Assembly (NCBI GenBank): GCA_002418775.1
Contig: DIEU01000074.1
Location: forward strand, 1-38,982
Origin: Firmicutes bacterium UBA5766
GTDB lineage: Bacteria; Bacillota; Desulfotomaculia; Desulfotomaculales; Nap2-2B
Direction of reading: 5' to 3'
Length of the DNA stretch: 38,982 bases
The translations under genes and the position numbers were made by a program. A model generated the notes under the pieces. That model was not told the DNA's origin. It ran no database searches and worked only from the letters and a program-made list of their open reading frames with translations. Positions within the stretch are counted from its first letter, which is position 1; every line of letters starts with the position of its first letter. Below are positions 25,024 to 32,318 of the stretch, in pieces.

Positions 25024-26034
25024 TTAAGACTCGATAAGGACACCATGACTTATGCCGGGAATAGTTTCTCCCTGCTGTGTGCTGCAGGGACTTAAGAGAG
25101 CCCCGGTACCCACTACGAACATGCGTTTTAAACCTCCTGCAGCCATTTCCTTTAGAAAGTGGCCGCAGGTAACCACACCGACGCAGGCGCATCCGCTGCC
25201 GCCGGCATGAGTATCCTGTTCGGGAAAGTAAATCATAGCCCCGCAGTCCTGATAACGGTCATCAATATTAAAACCTTTTTGACCCAGCAAGCTGACCACC
25301 AGCTTGCTGCCGTAGATGCCGAGATCGCCTGTAAGAAACAGATCATAGTCACCCGGCTGCCGCCCGGTATCCCAAAGATGCCTGGCAATAGTATCCGCAG
25401 CTGCCGGAGCCATTGCCGAAGACATGTCCAAAGGGTCGCCCTGACCAAGATCTATTACTTTCCCGATTGTCGCGCTGGTAATCCGCGGCCCAGATCCGCT
25501 GCGCGCCAGCACCATTGCCGAGGCGCCGGTAACTGTCCACTGAGCGTGTAAAGGGCGCTGGACTCCCTGCTCGGTAGGAAAACGGAACTGCCTCTCCGCC
25601 GTACCGTAATGACTTGATGTGCCCACCAGCACATATTCTGCAAAACCGCCGTCAATAAGCATCGAACCTATTGCGCTGCTTTCCAGCATCGTGGAACAGG
25701 CCCCGTATAGACCTAGAAAAGGAATTCCAAGATCGCGGGCCGTAAAATTGGCGCTGATAATCTGGTTCAGAAGGTCGCCCGACAGCATATAGTCGATATT
25801 TCCAGGAGTCAAACCTGCCTTTCGGACAGCATTTTGCATAACCTCCAAAAGCATTCTGCGTTCCGCTTTTTCCCATGTTTGTTCACCGTAATAATCATTG
25901 TCGATAACCTTGTCAAAACTTTTTGCAAAAGGCCCCTGTCCTTCTTTTTGACCGGCTATTGTTGCCGCAGCAATGATTACAGGCGGATTTTGAAACCATA
26001 CTGTTTGTTGGCCAACTTTTTTTTGCGCTGTCAC
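25024..26034 (-). CDS. spoVAD: Stage V sporulation protein AD
   Basis: This 336-residue protein is of normal SpoVAD length. SpoVAD has a thiolase/ketosynthase-like fold and binds dipicolinate. Conserved stretches include FQNPPVIIAAATIAGQKEG, RKAGLTPGNIDYMLSGDLLN, GACSTMLESSAIGSMLIDGG and HAGGSGCACVGV. The GTG start follows AGGAGGG. It lies between spoVAC and spoVAE with gaps of about 10-20 bases, so it is part of a tight operon. Confidence 0.97.
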   Translation of the reverse strand: MTAQKKVGQQTVWFQNPPVIIAAATIAGQKEGQGPFAKSFDKVIDNDYYGEQTWEKAERRMLLEVMQNAVRKAGLTPGNIDYMLSGDLLNQIISANFTARDLGIPFLGLYGACSTMLESSAIGSMLIDGGFAEYVLVGTSSHYGTAERQFRFPTEQGVQRPLHAQWTVTGASAMVLARSGSGPRITSATIGKVIDLGQGDPLDMSSAMAPAAADTIARHLWDTGRQPGDYDLFLTGDLGIYGSKLVVSLLGQKGFNIDDRYQDCGAMIYFPEQDTHAGGSGCACVGVVTCGHFLKEMAAGGLKRMFVVGTGALLSPCSTQQGETIPGISHGVLIES

Positions 26035-26044
26035 AAAAGCCCTC

Positions 26045-26497
26045 CTAACGGAAAAAGTAATAGAAAATTCCTATCGCCCATCCTGTAACGATGCCGAAAA
26101 CAAGCACCGGCCCCGCAACTGTAAATAACCTTGCCCCGACGCCGAGAACCAGGCCTTCTCCCCTATACTCCATCGCCGGGGAAACCATGGAATTGGCAAA
26201 GCCGGTTATCGGCACAATTGAACCCGCCCCGCCTACTTTGGCAATTTCGTCATATACACCCAGGCCGGTAAGCAGAGCAGCCAAAAAAACAAGGGTGGCC
26301 GATTCGGCCGCTCCGGCTTCCTGTAAACTTAAGCCCAGGCCCTGATAAAGGTTTAAAAAAATCTGCCCAATGACGGCTATCAGACCGCCGACGACAAACG
26401 CCCCGGCAAGGTTGCGCAGCAGGGGAGGTTTTGGCCTGATCTCCTTCACTATTTTGGCGTATTGTTTTTTTTGTATTTCCAGCGGTTGTGTTTCCAT
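26045..26497 (-). CDS. spoVAC: Stage V sporulation protein AC
   Basis: From ATG 26497 (METQPLEIQKKQYAKIV) the product is 150 residues, the usual SpoVAC size. The frame stays open upstream to 26560, but 26497 has an AAAGG ribosome binding site at about ten bases. Conserved blocks are PPLLRNLAGAFVVGGLIAVI, YDEIAKVGGAGSIVPITGFA, NSMVSPAMEYRGEGLVLGVG and FGIVTGWAIGIFYYFFR. SpoVAC acts in forespore inner-membrane dipicolinate transport. In relatives the operon is transcribed by sigma-G, but I did not find a convincing sigma-G promoter directly upstream here. Confidence 0.96.
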   Translation of the reverse strand: METQPLEIQKKQYAKIVKEIRPKPPLLRNLAGAFVVGGLIAVIGQIFLNLYQGLGLSLQEAGAAESATLVFLAALLTGLGVYDEIAKVGGAGSIVPITGFANSMVSPAMEYRGEGLVLGVGARLFTVAGPVLVFGIVTGWAIGIFYYFFR

Positions 26498-26579
26498 TCC
26501 CTGAACCTTTCTTTCTTTTTTTATAATTTCCCTCATCTGTATATGATTTATAAGTGGCAATAACAGGCTTTGAGAAAAT

Positions 26580-26608
26580 AAAGGGAGCGAATTTATTCCG
26601 CTCCCTTT
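26580..26608 (-). terminator. Terminator between dodecin gene and spoVAC
   Basis: AAAGGGAGCG (26580-26589) pairs perfectly with CGCTCCCTTT (26599-26608). On minus the hairpin is followed by ATTTTC. It ends transcription from the spoIIA-dodecin side before the spoVA operon. Confidence 0.85.
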
Positions 26609-26641
26609 CGTAACTTTAATCAGAATTCACCATCCTCCAGA

Positions 26642-26836
26642 TTATACTTTCTGAGCTATTTTAACATTGGCCTTGTAATCGGTTACCTGGCCTTTATCTA
26701 CAGTGGCTGTAAAATTAACAACCTCCACTCCCACTACTTCACCAGCTGTTTTAGCAGCTTCATCAACGGCGCTCTGCACTGCGTTTTTCCAACCGCTTGG
26801 AGATGATCCGACAAGCTCTAATACTTTGATCTGCAT
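26642..26836 (-). CDS. Dodecin-family flavin-binding protein
   Basis: This 64-residue protein has the beta-alpha-beta-beta layout and sequence of dodecins: KVLELVGSSPSGWKNAVQSA (with the flavin-stacking tryptophan at 17), DEAAKTAGEVVGVEVVNFTA and DKGQVTDYKANVKIAQKV. Dodecins assemble as hollow dodecamers that bind flavins or related cofactors. A GAGGGGG ribosome binding site precedes the ATG. The gene lies 59 bases past sigF and ends at a terminator, so it may be read through from the spoIIA operon. It is an unusual neighbour for sporulation genes. Confidence 0.94.
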   Translation of the reverse strand: MQIKVLELVGSSPSGWKNAVQSAVDEAAKTAGEVVGVEVVNFTATVDKGQVTDYKANVKIAQKV

Positions 26837-26894
26837 TAAATAATACCCCCTCGCTAAATTATTTTTTTATTTTGTGCGGGGATATTTTTTTTAT

Positions 26895-27680
26895 TCATGT
26901 TACTTCCTCGCGGTTTTCCAGCATATCCTTAAGTTTCCTTAAAGCCTGCCTTTCCAGCCTGGAAACCTGCACCTGGGATAAATTTAAGCGGCGGGCTACT
27001 TCAATCTGCGTCTTGTCTTCAAAAAACCTCCACATTAATATTTTTCTGTCCCTTTCCGGAAGGTACAGCAACAATTCCTTAATTGCCATCCGGTCCAGAA
27101 GCGGGAGTTCATCGTTGTTTTCTCCGTGCAGCTGATCAAGCAGATAGATGGGATCGCCTTCATCCTGGTGCAGTGTTTCATAAATGGAGGCAGGCCATTG
27201 GGAGGCTTCAAGAGCTGTGACGACTTCTTCTCTTGACACACCCAATTCCCCGGCAACTTCTCCAACCGAAGGCTCGCGCCCCAAGCGGCCGGCCAGCCGT
27301 TCTCTCGCCTTATGAACTTTGAAAGCCAGTTCCTTGATGGAACGGCTGATCTTAACCGGGTTGTCATCCCGTAAAAACCGGCGTATTTCCCCAACGATCA
27401 TCGGCACCGCATAAGTGGAAAATTTCACATCATAATTCAAGTCAAACTTATCTATGGCTTTCATCAAGCCGATACAGCCAATCTGAAAAAGGTCTTCCAG
27501 TTCGTATCCGCGGCACTGAAAGCGCTTAACAAGGTTAAAAACAAGTTTAAGATTGCAGTTAATCAATCTTTCCCTGGCATTAACATCGCCCGCCTTGGCA
27601 GACTGAAGCAATTGGCGCATTTCCCCGTCCTTCAGCAGCGGAAAGCGAGGCAGATTCATTTCCAGTAATTTGTTACCCAT
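26895..27680 (-). CDS. sigF: RNA polymerase sigma factor SigF (SpoIIAC)
   Basis: This 261-residue group 3 sigma factor contains region 2 (ARERLINCNLKLVFNLVKRF, EDLFQIGCIGLMKAIDKFD, KFSTYAVPMIVGEIRRFLRD), region 3 (DNPVKISRSIKELAFKVHKA, then LGREPSVGEVAGELGVSREE) and region 4 (LLYLPERDRKILMWRFFEDK, then TQIEVARRLNLSQVQVSRLE). It follows spoIIAA and spoIIAB in the standard spoIIA order, so it is the first forespore-specific sigma factor, held inactive by SpoIIAB until SpoIIAA is dephosphorylated. Spacing to spoIIAB is 31 bases. Confidence 0.97.
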   Translation of the reverse strand: MGNKLLEMNLPRFPLLKDGEMRQLLQSAKAGDVNARERLINCNLKLVFNLVKRFQCRGYELEDLFQIGCIGLMKAIDKFDLNYDVKFSTYAVPMIVGEIRRFLRDDNPVKISRSIKELAFKVHKARERLAGRLGREPSVGEVAGELGVSREEVVTALEASQWPASIYETLHQDEGDPIYLLDQLHGENNDELPLLDRMAIKELLLYLPERDRKILMWRFFEDKTQIEVARRLNLSQVQVSRLERQALRKLKDMLENREEVT

Positions 27681-27711
27681 TAAACAACTACCTACCTTGA
27701 CTTTCAGCTGG

Positions 27712-28146
27712 TTAAGCAGTAACCTTCGAAGCTGCCGACTTAACCATAGTCACCGTTGTTCCCTTCCCCGGGGCTGAATCGACATGCAGGCTGTCCATAA
27801 AAGACTGCATAAAAACAAAACCAAGGCCCATCCGTTCGGGATCTGTCGAATAGGTAAGCTGCATTGCTTTTTTAACATCCGGAATGCCTACGCCGTGATC
27901 CCAGATTTTTAATTCCAGCGCCAGGTCACCAATTGACATACTGATAAAAACTGTACAATCAGTCCTGTTTTCATAACCGTGTACAATAGCATTGGCAACT
28001 GCCTCAGATACAGCCACCTTTATTTCCTCAAGATCGTTTAAGGTAAAATCCAGCTGCGCGGCAAAGGCGGCGACTGTTACTCTGGCAAAAGCCACATTGG
28101 CGGGGAGACTTTGAAATTCAAGTTTAGCATGATTGATTACCTGCAT
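27712..28146 (-). CDS. spoIIAB: Anti-sigma-F factor / serine kinase SpoIIAB
   Basis: This 144-residue HATPase_c-type protein has an N box EIKVAVSEAVANAIVHGY (about 38-57), a G1 box WDHGVGIPDVKKAM (about 90-100) and a G2 region MGLGFVFMQSFMD (about 115-127). It binds sigma-F and phosphorylates the SpoIIAA serine. AAGGAGG precedes the ATG. It is 13 bases past spoIIAA, in the expected order spoIIAA-spoIIAB-sigF. Confidence 0.97.
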   Translation of the reverse strand: MQVINHAKLEFQSLPANVAFARVTVAAFAAQLDFTLNDLEEIKVAVSEAVANAIVHGYENRTDCTVFISMSIGDLALELKIWDHGVGIPDVKKAMQLTYSTDPERMGLGFVFMQSFMDSLHVDSAPGKGTTVTMVKSAASKVTA

Positions 28147-28159
28147 ATTTAACGCCTCC

Positions 28160-28498
28160 TTACCCTACCCTGGAAAGGGCGGCCTCTTCAGAAGAATATT
28201 CTTTCATTATGGTCAGCAGTCCCGACAGGGCGAGCACGCGCCGCACCTGCGGCTGCGCTCCTACCAGTAAAACTTGCCCTCCCTGCGCGGATACGCGGTT
28301 ATAACGTCCCAGGATTACTCCCAGCCCCGAGCTGTCAATAAATGTAACATTTCTTAAATTAATCACCAGGTGTTTTGTTTTATTTTGATCAAGCATGCCC
28401 TCCAGAGAATTACGCAAATAATCCGTTACACCAAGGTCAAGCTCTCCCTCAAGCCGGACCAGCAGTGTATCCTGGTTAATTTCAACATTAAGGCTCAA
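28160..28498 (-). CDS. spoIIAA: Anti-sigma-F factor antagonist SpoIIAA
   Basis: This 112-residue STAS-domain protein has the phosphorylation site region FIDSSGLGVILGRYN near residues 54-67. When dephosphorylated by SpoIIE it captures SpoIIAB and frees sigma-F. The start is TTG 28498 preceded by GAAAGGA. A stop codon lies in frame just upstream, so no earlier start is possible. It heads the spoIIA operon. I could not identify a convincing sigma-H promoter in the upstream region; TTGCCT/TAAGAT at 17-base spacing is a weak sigma-A-like candidate. Confidence 0.95.
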   Translation of the reverse strand: MSLNVEINQDTLLVRLEGELDLGVTDYLRNSLEGMLDQNKTKHLVINLRNVTFIDSSGLGVILGRYNRVSAQGGQVLLVGAQPQVRRVLALSGLLTIMKEYSSEEAALSRVG

Positions 28499-28581
28499 AC
28501 ACTTTCATTCCTTTCTTCAAAAAAGGTCAAAAAAAAGCACTGCTAAATCTTACCATATTTTGTGTCAAAAGGCAATAGAAA

Positions 28582-28604
28582 ACGCTTCTTCCGAAAAGAA
28601 GCGT
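28582..28604 (-). terminator. Terminator between dacF and spoIIAA
   Basis: ACGCTTCTT (28582-28590) pairs with AAGAAGCGT (28596-28604). On minus it is followed by TTTTCTATT. It separates dacF transcription from the spoIIA operon. Confidence 0.8.
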
Positions 28605-28649
28605 CTTGTTTAGGGAGGTCAACTGCCTTCGTCCTCAGGGCTCAAGTAA

Positions 28650-28748
28650 GGACGGTCTTGCCTTTGCAGATATCATTCCATATAGAGTGTCGAAGCGAAC
28701 CGTCCATACTTGCGCTACTTGCGTTTATTACTTGCGCTATCTTGCGCT
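28650..28748. repeat. Inverted GGACGGT pair and four ACTTGCGCT-type repeats after dacF
   Basis: GGACGGT (28650-28656) and ACCGTCC (28699-28705) form a wide inverted repeat. Next to it ACTTGCGCT recurs at 28708, 28717 (ending TT), 28730 and 28740 (TCTTGCGCT). The block fills the gap between the dacF stop and its terminator. I do not recognise the family; it may be a small dispersed intergenic repeat. Confidence 0.5.
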
Positions 28749-28751
28749 TAT

Positions 28752-29909
28752 TTACCAGCGGCCGTGAAGAACTTTGTTAATCTGCCGCATGAAGCCGGCC
28801 CTGGGTATTTCTCCGCCGGCAACAAGCGGAACCGAAAGCGCCTGCCGGTTATTTTTTAATACCTTGTAAGAGCCAAGTTTCTGTCCTTTGGCAACGGGAG
28901 CGATGATCCTCCCGGGCAGTTCCAGGCTGGTTGTAAATCCTTTTTCTTCTCCCCTGGGCACTACGATGATTACCTGTTCTTTAGTAACTGCCGCAGCTCT
29001 GTCCTCAACGCCCCTGCTTACTTTAACTTCGCTGACCTTTTCACCGCGTGAAGCAAATTTCACTGCTTTGTATCTCGCAAAGCCATATTTGTAAAACTTT
29101 ATCGACTCACTGAAATGGCTCTGTGGTTCGGGAGTTCCCAAAACAGTAACGATCAGCCTTAAATTATCTTTTATAGCTGATGAGGATAGGCAGTATTTAG
29201 CTTCCTCGGTCCAGCCCGTCTTCCCCGAATCAACCCCGTCATACCACTTCAGCAGCTTGTTAGTGTTCCAGAGTTTGAACTTTCCTCCCCGCAGATCATA
29301 TTCGTAAATTGAGGAAAGTTTTACAAACTGCGGGTGTTTAATACACTGGCGCAATATTTCTGAAAGGTCGTACGCAGAAGAATAGTGGCCTTTTGCCGGA
29401 AGGCCCGTGCAGTTTACAAAAAAAGTGTGTTTTAAACCCATATCGGAAACGCGTTTGTTCATCAGCTGGACGAAAGCTTCTTCCGTACCTGCAATATGTT
29501 CCGCCAGGGCTACACTCGCATCATTGGCGGACCCTATGGCGACAGACAATAAAATTTCTTCCATGCTCATTTCTTCGTCAGGCTCAAGATAGATCTGCGA
29601 TCCGCCCATCTCCCAGGCATTCTCACTTGCCACAACACGATCGTTTAGTTTAAATTTGCCTTCTTCTATAGCTTCAACCGCCAGCAGCAACGTCATTATC
29701 TTGGTTACACTGGCCATCGGCAGTTCCTTGTCAGCCTCTTTAGCAAACAGAACCTTGCCTGAATATGCGTCCATCAACACGGCGGATTCAGCTGTGGTCT
29801 CCAGAGAAGGAGCCGCCTGACAAACGTTTTTGGGAAGAGCAGCCAAACAAACCATACTTAGACTCATTAAAAAAACAAGAAAAACAGCACCCGTCTTTTT
29901 TAAAAACAT
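28752..29909 (-). CDS. dacF: D-alanyl-D-alanine carboxypeptidase DacF
   Basis: This 385-residue penicillin-binding protein of the DacF/DacA type has a signal peptide (about residues 1-32). The SxxK catalytic motif is ASVTKIM (S67, K70), the SxN motif is in GSANDAS near 124, and KTG is in SGKTGWTEEA near 229. A C-terminal beta domain follows the catalytic part. It trims pentapeptide side chains and so controls cross-linking of cortex or cell-wall peptidoglycan. Between the beta-lactamase-fold gene and the start lies a good sigma-G-type promoter, as expected for a forespore dacF. Confidence 0.95.
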   Translation of the reverse strand: MFLKKTGAVFLVFLMSLSMVCLAALPKNVCQAAPSLETTAESAVLMDAYSGKVLFAKEADKELPMASVTKIMTLLLAVEAIEEGKFKLNDRVVASENAWEMGGSQIYLEPDEEMSMEEILLSVAIGSANDASVALAEHIAGTEEAFVQLMNKRVSDMGLKHTFFVNCTGLPAKGHYSSAYDLSEILRQCIKHPQFVKLSSIYEYDLRGGKFKLWNTNKLLKWYDGVDSGKTGWTEEAKYCLSSSAIKDNLRLIVTVLGTPEPQSHFSESIKFYKYGFARYKAVKFASRGEKVSEVKVSRGVEDRAAAVTKEQVIIVVPRGEEKGFTTSLELPGRIIAPVAKGQKLGSYKVLKNNRQALSVPLVAGGEIPRAGFMRQINKVLHGRW

Positions 29910-29960
29910 GTTTTAACCTCCCTATAACTGTCTGTCCTAACATTCTTTTAAAGTTATTTC

Positions 29961-29989
29961 TATTATGTGAGAGAAAATCAAACTTATAC
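29961..29989 (-). promoter_or_regulatory. Forespore (sigma-G-type) promoter for dacF
   Basis: On minus, GTATA (29985-29989) and CATAATA (29961-29967) are separated by exactly 17 bases. They match the published sigma-G consensus gHATR-N17/18-CATXHTA at every position. Transcription would start near 29953, about 44 bases before the dacF ATG. Sigma-F recognises related sequences, so either forespore sigma could use it. Confidence 0.7.
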
Positions 29990-29990
29990 C

Positions 29991-30866
29991 CTACTTCGAA
30001 CTGTGTAATTTTTCTTGATAATCATAAGCCAGCTTGCTAATTCTTGCTATATCACGGAAACCTTCATCCAAATCCTTCACACCGCTGGAGAGAACAACCA
30101 GAATATACGGGCGCGAACCGAATACGACGCCGGCGTCATCAGCAACCCCTTCATCAAGATCGCCTTCCTTATGGGCAACCATAATATTCTCCGGCAGTAA
30201 ACCGGGGAGGCCGACATGATAAATTGAATGGGACAGATCATCAAGCAAACGGTTTCCTTCAACAGGGCGCCGTCTTGCAAAATCCAGGATTTGCTGTACG
30301 TAAAGCCCCATGTCTCTGGCCGTGGTAAGGTTGCGCCCGCCCGGATAAACTGTCTTCCCGCCAAGCCCTTTCATAAAATTGACGAAATTTTCACGGCCCA
30401 GGCTGCGGGCCAACATACGAAAAGCTATATTATCACTGATCGTCAGGGAAAGAGTATTTAAAGCGCGGACAGAATAACGATCCCCTTCCTTGGCGTAATA
30501 TCGCAGGACTCCGTTTCCTCCTTCGTAATCTGTAAACTGCTGATATGTAAAACGGGTATCCCAGCTGATCTTTTTTTCCGCTACAAGAGTGGATAAGTAA
30601 AGGGAAAACGGCATTTTTACAGTGCTTGCCGCCGTCATCGGATTATTTTCATTAATACCGAAACTCTTTCCCGAGCCCAGATCCTGAAAGTATATTCCGT
30701 ATGAGTTACCCGGCCTTTGGGCAACAAATTCTTCAATTTGTTTTTTAAGCGGCGCATAATCCGGCGCCTGCTGAATGGAGGCTGCCGGACACTGAAACAC
30801 AGAACAGGAGCCAATTAAAAAGAATAGCAAAAGCGCACACGTAAAATAATTTTTTTTAGGCGCCAT
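29991..30866 (-). CDS. Class A beta-lactamase-fold serine hydrolase, putative lipoprotein
   Basis: This 291-residue protein begins with a hydrophobic leader ending in LIGSC, a plausible lipobox with C21 as lipidated residue. The catalytic S-T-V-K tetrad is at 81-84 and the SDN loop at 144-146. The E-x-x-x-N region in the omega-loop is not obvious, and the usual KTG is replaced by a region near KEGDLDEG / FGSRPYILVVLSSG. That suggests peptidase, not lactamase, activity. It sits three bases after the cwlD-like gene and before dacF, so a wall-related role in sporulation is likely. Resistance function should not be assumed. Confidence 0.85.
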   Translation of the reverse strand: MAPKKNYFTCALLLFFLIGSCSVFQCPAASIQQAPDYAPLKKQIEEFVAQRPGNSYGIYFQDLGSGKSFGINENNPMTAASTVKMPFSLYLSTLVAEKKISWDTRFTYQQFTDYEGGNGVLRYYAKEGDRYSVRALNTLSLTISDNIAFRMLARSLGRENFVNFMKGLGGKTVYPGGRNLTTARDMGLYVQQILDFARRRPVEGNRLLDDLSHSIYHVGLPGLLPENIMVAHKEGDLDEGVADDAGVVFGSRPYILVVLSSGVKDLDEGFRDIARISKLAYDYQEKLHSSK

Positions 30867-30869
30867 CTG

Positions 30870-31601
30870 TTATGAAACCCCTTCCCCGGCAAAATAATTT
30901 ACAACGCCACTAAAGATTGCCCAGGAGGCCCTGGTCTGGTAAAAAGGTTCTGTTAACTCCTTTTCCTCCTCAGGGTTGCTTAAAAACCCGACTTCTATGA
31001 TTACCGCAGGCGCACTGGAATTTCTGCAGACGAAAAAATCGCCCGGAAGCGCCTCACGGCCTGAATCAACCAGGCAAATGTTAAGCTGGGACTGTATGCT
31101 TTTGGCCAGCTTTTCCCCTTCCGCCGAACCTGACTGGTAAAAAACCTGCGCGCCATATTCCCCGGAACCTGAAAATGAATTCAAATGGATGCTTAAAAAA
31201 ACATCGGCGCGGGATTGCTCCGAAATCTTCACCCGATGTGCAAGATCTCCTACTTTATCCGGGACACGGCCGGCGCCTTTGCCGGGTTCTTTATCCTTGT
31301 CCCGGGTTAAAACAACTTTGGCACCTGACTGCCTGAATAAAGAAGCCAGGCGCTTGCTGATGGATAAAGCAACGTCTTTTTCAAGCACGCCTGATGGCCC
31401 GACAGCCCCGGGGTCGATTCCGCCATGCCCTGGGTCCAGAACAACCGTGTGTTTGATCATTTCAAAAGATGCAACCGGCTGCGCGGCAAAATTCAAAGTT
31501 TCTGCCTCATTTTCCGCACTCAGACCCGTTCCAGGCAAATAAACCAATCCCGGCGCTAACAAAAGCAGGATGATTAGATATTTTTTCACGCTTTCCCCCA
31601 A
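30870..31601 (-). CDS. cwlD: N-acetylmuramoyl-L-alanine amidase, CwlD-like
   Basis: This secreted Amidase_3-domain protein has up to 243 residues. The zinc/catalytic residues are visible: H in VVLDPGHGGIDPGA near 55-60, E in VLEKDVALSI near 75, H in VFLSIHLNSFSG near 145 and the general-base E in IIEVGFLSNPEEE near 205. A signal peptide (YLIILLLLAPGLVYLPG) leads in. The start is uncertain. TTG 31601 has AGGAAAGAG upstream, and GTG 31589 has GGGGG. Family members remove peptide side chains to start muramic lactam formation in the spore cortex; the position next to dacF supports that role. The symbol is by similarity and context. Confidence 0.88.
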   Translation of the reverse strand: MGESVKKYLIILLLLAPGLVYLPGTGLSAENEAETLNFAAQPVASFEMIKHTVVLDPGHGGIDPGAVGPSGVLEKDVALSISKRLASLFRQSGAKVVLTRDKDKEPGKGAGRVPDKVGDLAHRVKISEQSRADVFLSIHLNSFSGSGEYGAQVFYQSGSAEGEKLAKSIQSQLNICLVDSGREALPGDFFVCRNSSAPAVIIEVGFLSNPEEEKELTEPFYQTRASWAIFSGVVNYFAGEGVS

Positions 31602-31607
31602 AATAAA

Positions 31608-31632
31608 AAACTCTTTCCTGAATTAAGAGTTT
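31608..31632 (-). terminator. Hairpin upstream of cwlD-like gene, terminator or leader structure
   Basis: AAACTCTT (31608-31615) pairs with AAGAGTTT (31625-31632). On minus it is followed by TTTATTTT. It could end transcription from the antitoxin side, but one arm also contains the AGGAAAGAG proposed as ribosome binding site for the TTG start, so a leader role is possible. Confidence 0.5.
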
Positions 31633-31725
31633 ACAATCTTACAAACATTTATGTTTTTTAAGAGCCGTTATTTTTTTACAGTATAAAAAAGGTATCTGGC
31701 TGCAAGAAAAATACGGCGTACCATG

Positions 31726-31764
31726 AAAAAGCGGAGTATGGACACAAGCCACACCCCGCTTTTT
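31726..31764 (-). terminator. Candidate terminator after the antitoxin locus
   Basis: AAAAAGCGG (31726-31734) pairs with CCGCTTTTT (31756-31764), with U-rich ends on both strands. It lies inside the open frame of the toxin stub, which argues against that frame being functional. Confidence 0.6.
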
Positions 31765-31775
31765 CGCTGCCTTTT

Positions 31776-31824
31776 GGACGCAAGCCCCCCGCAGGGGCGT
31801 TTCCCCCTCGAAGGACCCGCGTCC
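31776..31824. repeat. GC-rich dyad element at the toxin-deletion scar
   Basis: GGACGC (31776-31781) and GCGTCC (31819-31824) enclose an inner CCCC-GCA-GGGG hairpin. The block is far more GC-rich than its surroundings and is not explained by any gene. It may be a dispersed repeat involved in the deletion. Confidence 0.45.
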
Positions 31825-31857
31825 CTGAACCCTGCTGTTTTAGTATTGTCTTTGTTG

Positions 31858-32133
31858 TCAATCATGACGCGCATGGTTTTCCTCCCATGTTTCGCGGCGC
31901 ACATCCTTTACCAGATTTACAACGTCCTGCTCTGTTTTCAGACCCAGCCGTTCCGCTTCTCCCGCAAAAGCGTCCTGCGCGTTTTTTAGGGAAATCATGG
32001 CGGCGTTTTCCATGATGATACGCCCGTTTTCCTCAAGGAAAATAACCTTGTCGCCGTCCCTGACACCCAGCCTTTTGCGTATTTCGGCAGGAATCGTGAT
32101 TTGCCCGCGCTTAGTAATTTTCGCAAGTTCCAT
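31858..32133 (-). CDS. AbrB/MazE/SpoVT-type antitoxin or DNA-binding protein
   Basis: This 91-residue protein has an N-terminal swapped-hairpin AbrB domain: AKITKRGQITIPAEIRKRLG, then DGDKVIFLEENGRIIME. Its C-terminal helical tail (ERLGLKTEQDVVNLVKDVRR) is typical of antitoxins paired with PIN toxins. The start is ATG 32133 after AAAGGAGCG; the longer frame to 32151 lacks support. Its normal partner is missing, since only the start of a PIN-like gene overlaps its end. It may persist as a solitary regulator. Confidence 0.9.
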   Translation of the reverse strand: MELAKITKRGQITIPAEIRKRLGVRDGDKVIFLEENGRIIMENAAMISLKNAQDAFAGEAERLGLKTEQDVVNLVKDVRRETWEENHARHD

Positions 32134-32156
32134 AAGGACGCTCCTTTCCATATTGC

Positions 32157-32261
32157 ATTGAATTCGTGGTATTCAATGCATTCACAGCACTTCCCCTTGC
32201 GCTGGCATGGTTCATAAGTGCAGGGGCATTTTTTCTTATTTAAATCAACATGGCATTCCAT
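32157..32261 (-). pseudogene. Truncated cysteine-rich gene (DUF6485-like) upstream of the antitoxin
   Basis: ATG 32261 follows GGAG and encodes MECHVDLNKKKCPCTYEPCQ, then RKGKCCECIEYH. This is the cysteine-rich N-terminal half of a small family I recall as DUF6485 (normally about 65 residues with a PACYFP stretch after the YH). From about 32157 the family pattern stops and the sequence passes into the antitoxin's ribosome binding site and coding region, so the 3' half is lost. It marks a second deletion junction within 300 bases. Confidence 0.5.
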
Positions 32262-32318
32262 TGATCAATCTCCTTTTTTACATGCGGATAGTCTGCTAAA
32301 ATTATAACATAAATCTTT

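Larger units (their letters stand above)
31668..31874 (-). pseudogene. Stub of a PIN-domain (VapC-type) toxin gene fused to unrelated sequence
   Basis: ATG 31874 overlaps the end of the antitoxin gene and has a good GGGAGG ribosome binding site. The first residues MRVMID match the usual start of PIN toxins (MRVxIDTN). After that the sequence turns into KDNTKTAGFRDAGPSRGKRP with no PIN acidic residues, and the frame stays open to 31668 by chance. This looks like a deletion that removed the toxin and joined its first codons to an intergenic GC-rich repeat. Assignment rests on the short motif and on antitoxin context. Confidence 0.5.

Noticed and set aside
26498..26575. Sigma-G promoter before spoVAC
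   Set aside because: CATATAC is present, but no -35 element lies at the required spacing, so I could not support it.
28500..28580. Sigma-H promoter before spoIIAA
   Set aside because: The AGGAAT-like stretch close to the start is the ribosome binding site, and no GAAT -10 lies at the right distance. Only a weak sigma-A-like pair was seen.
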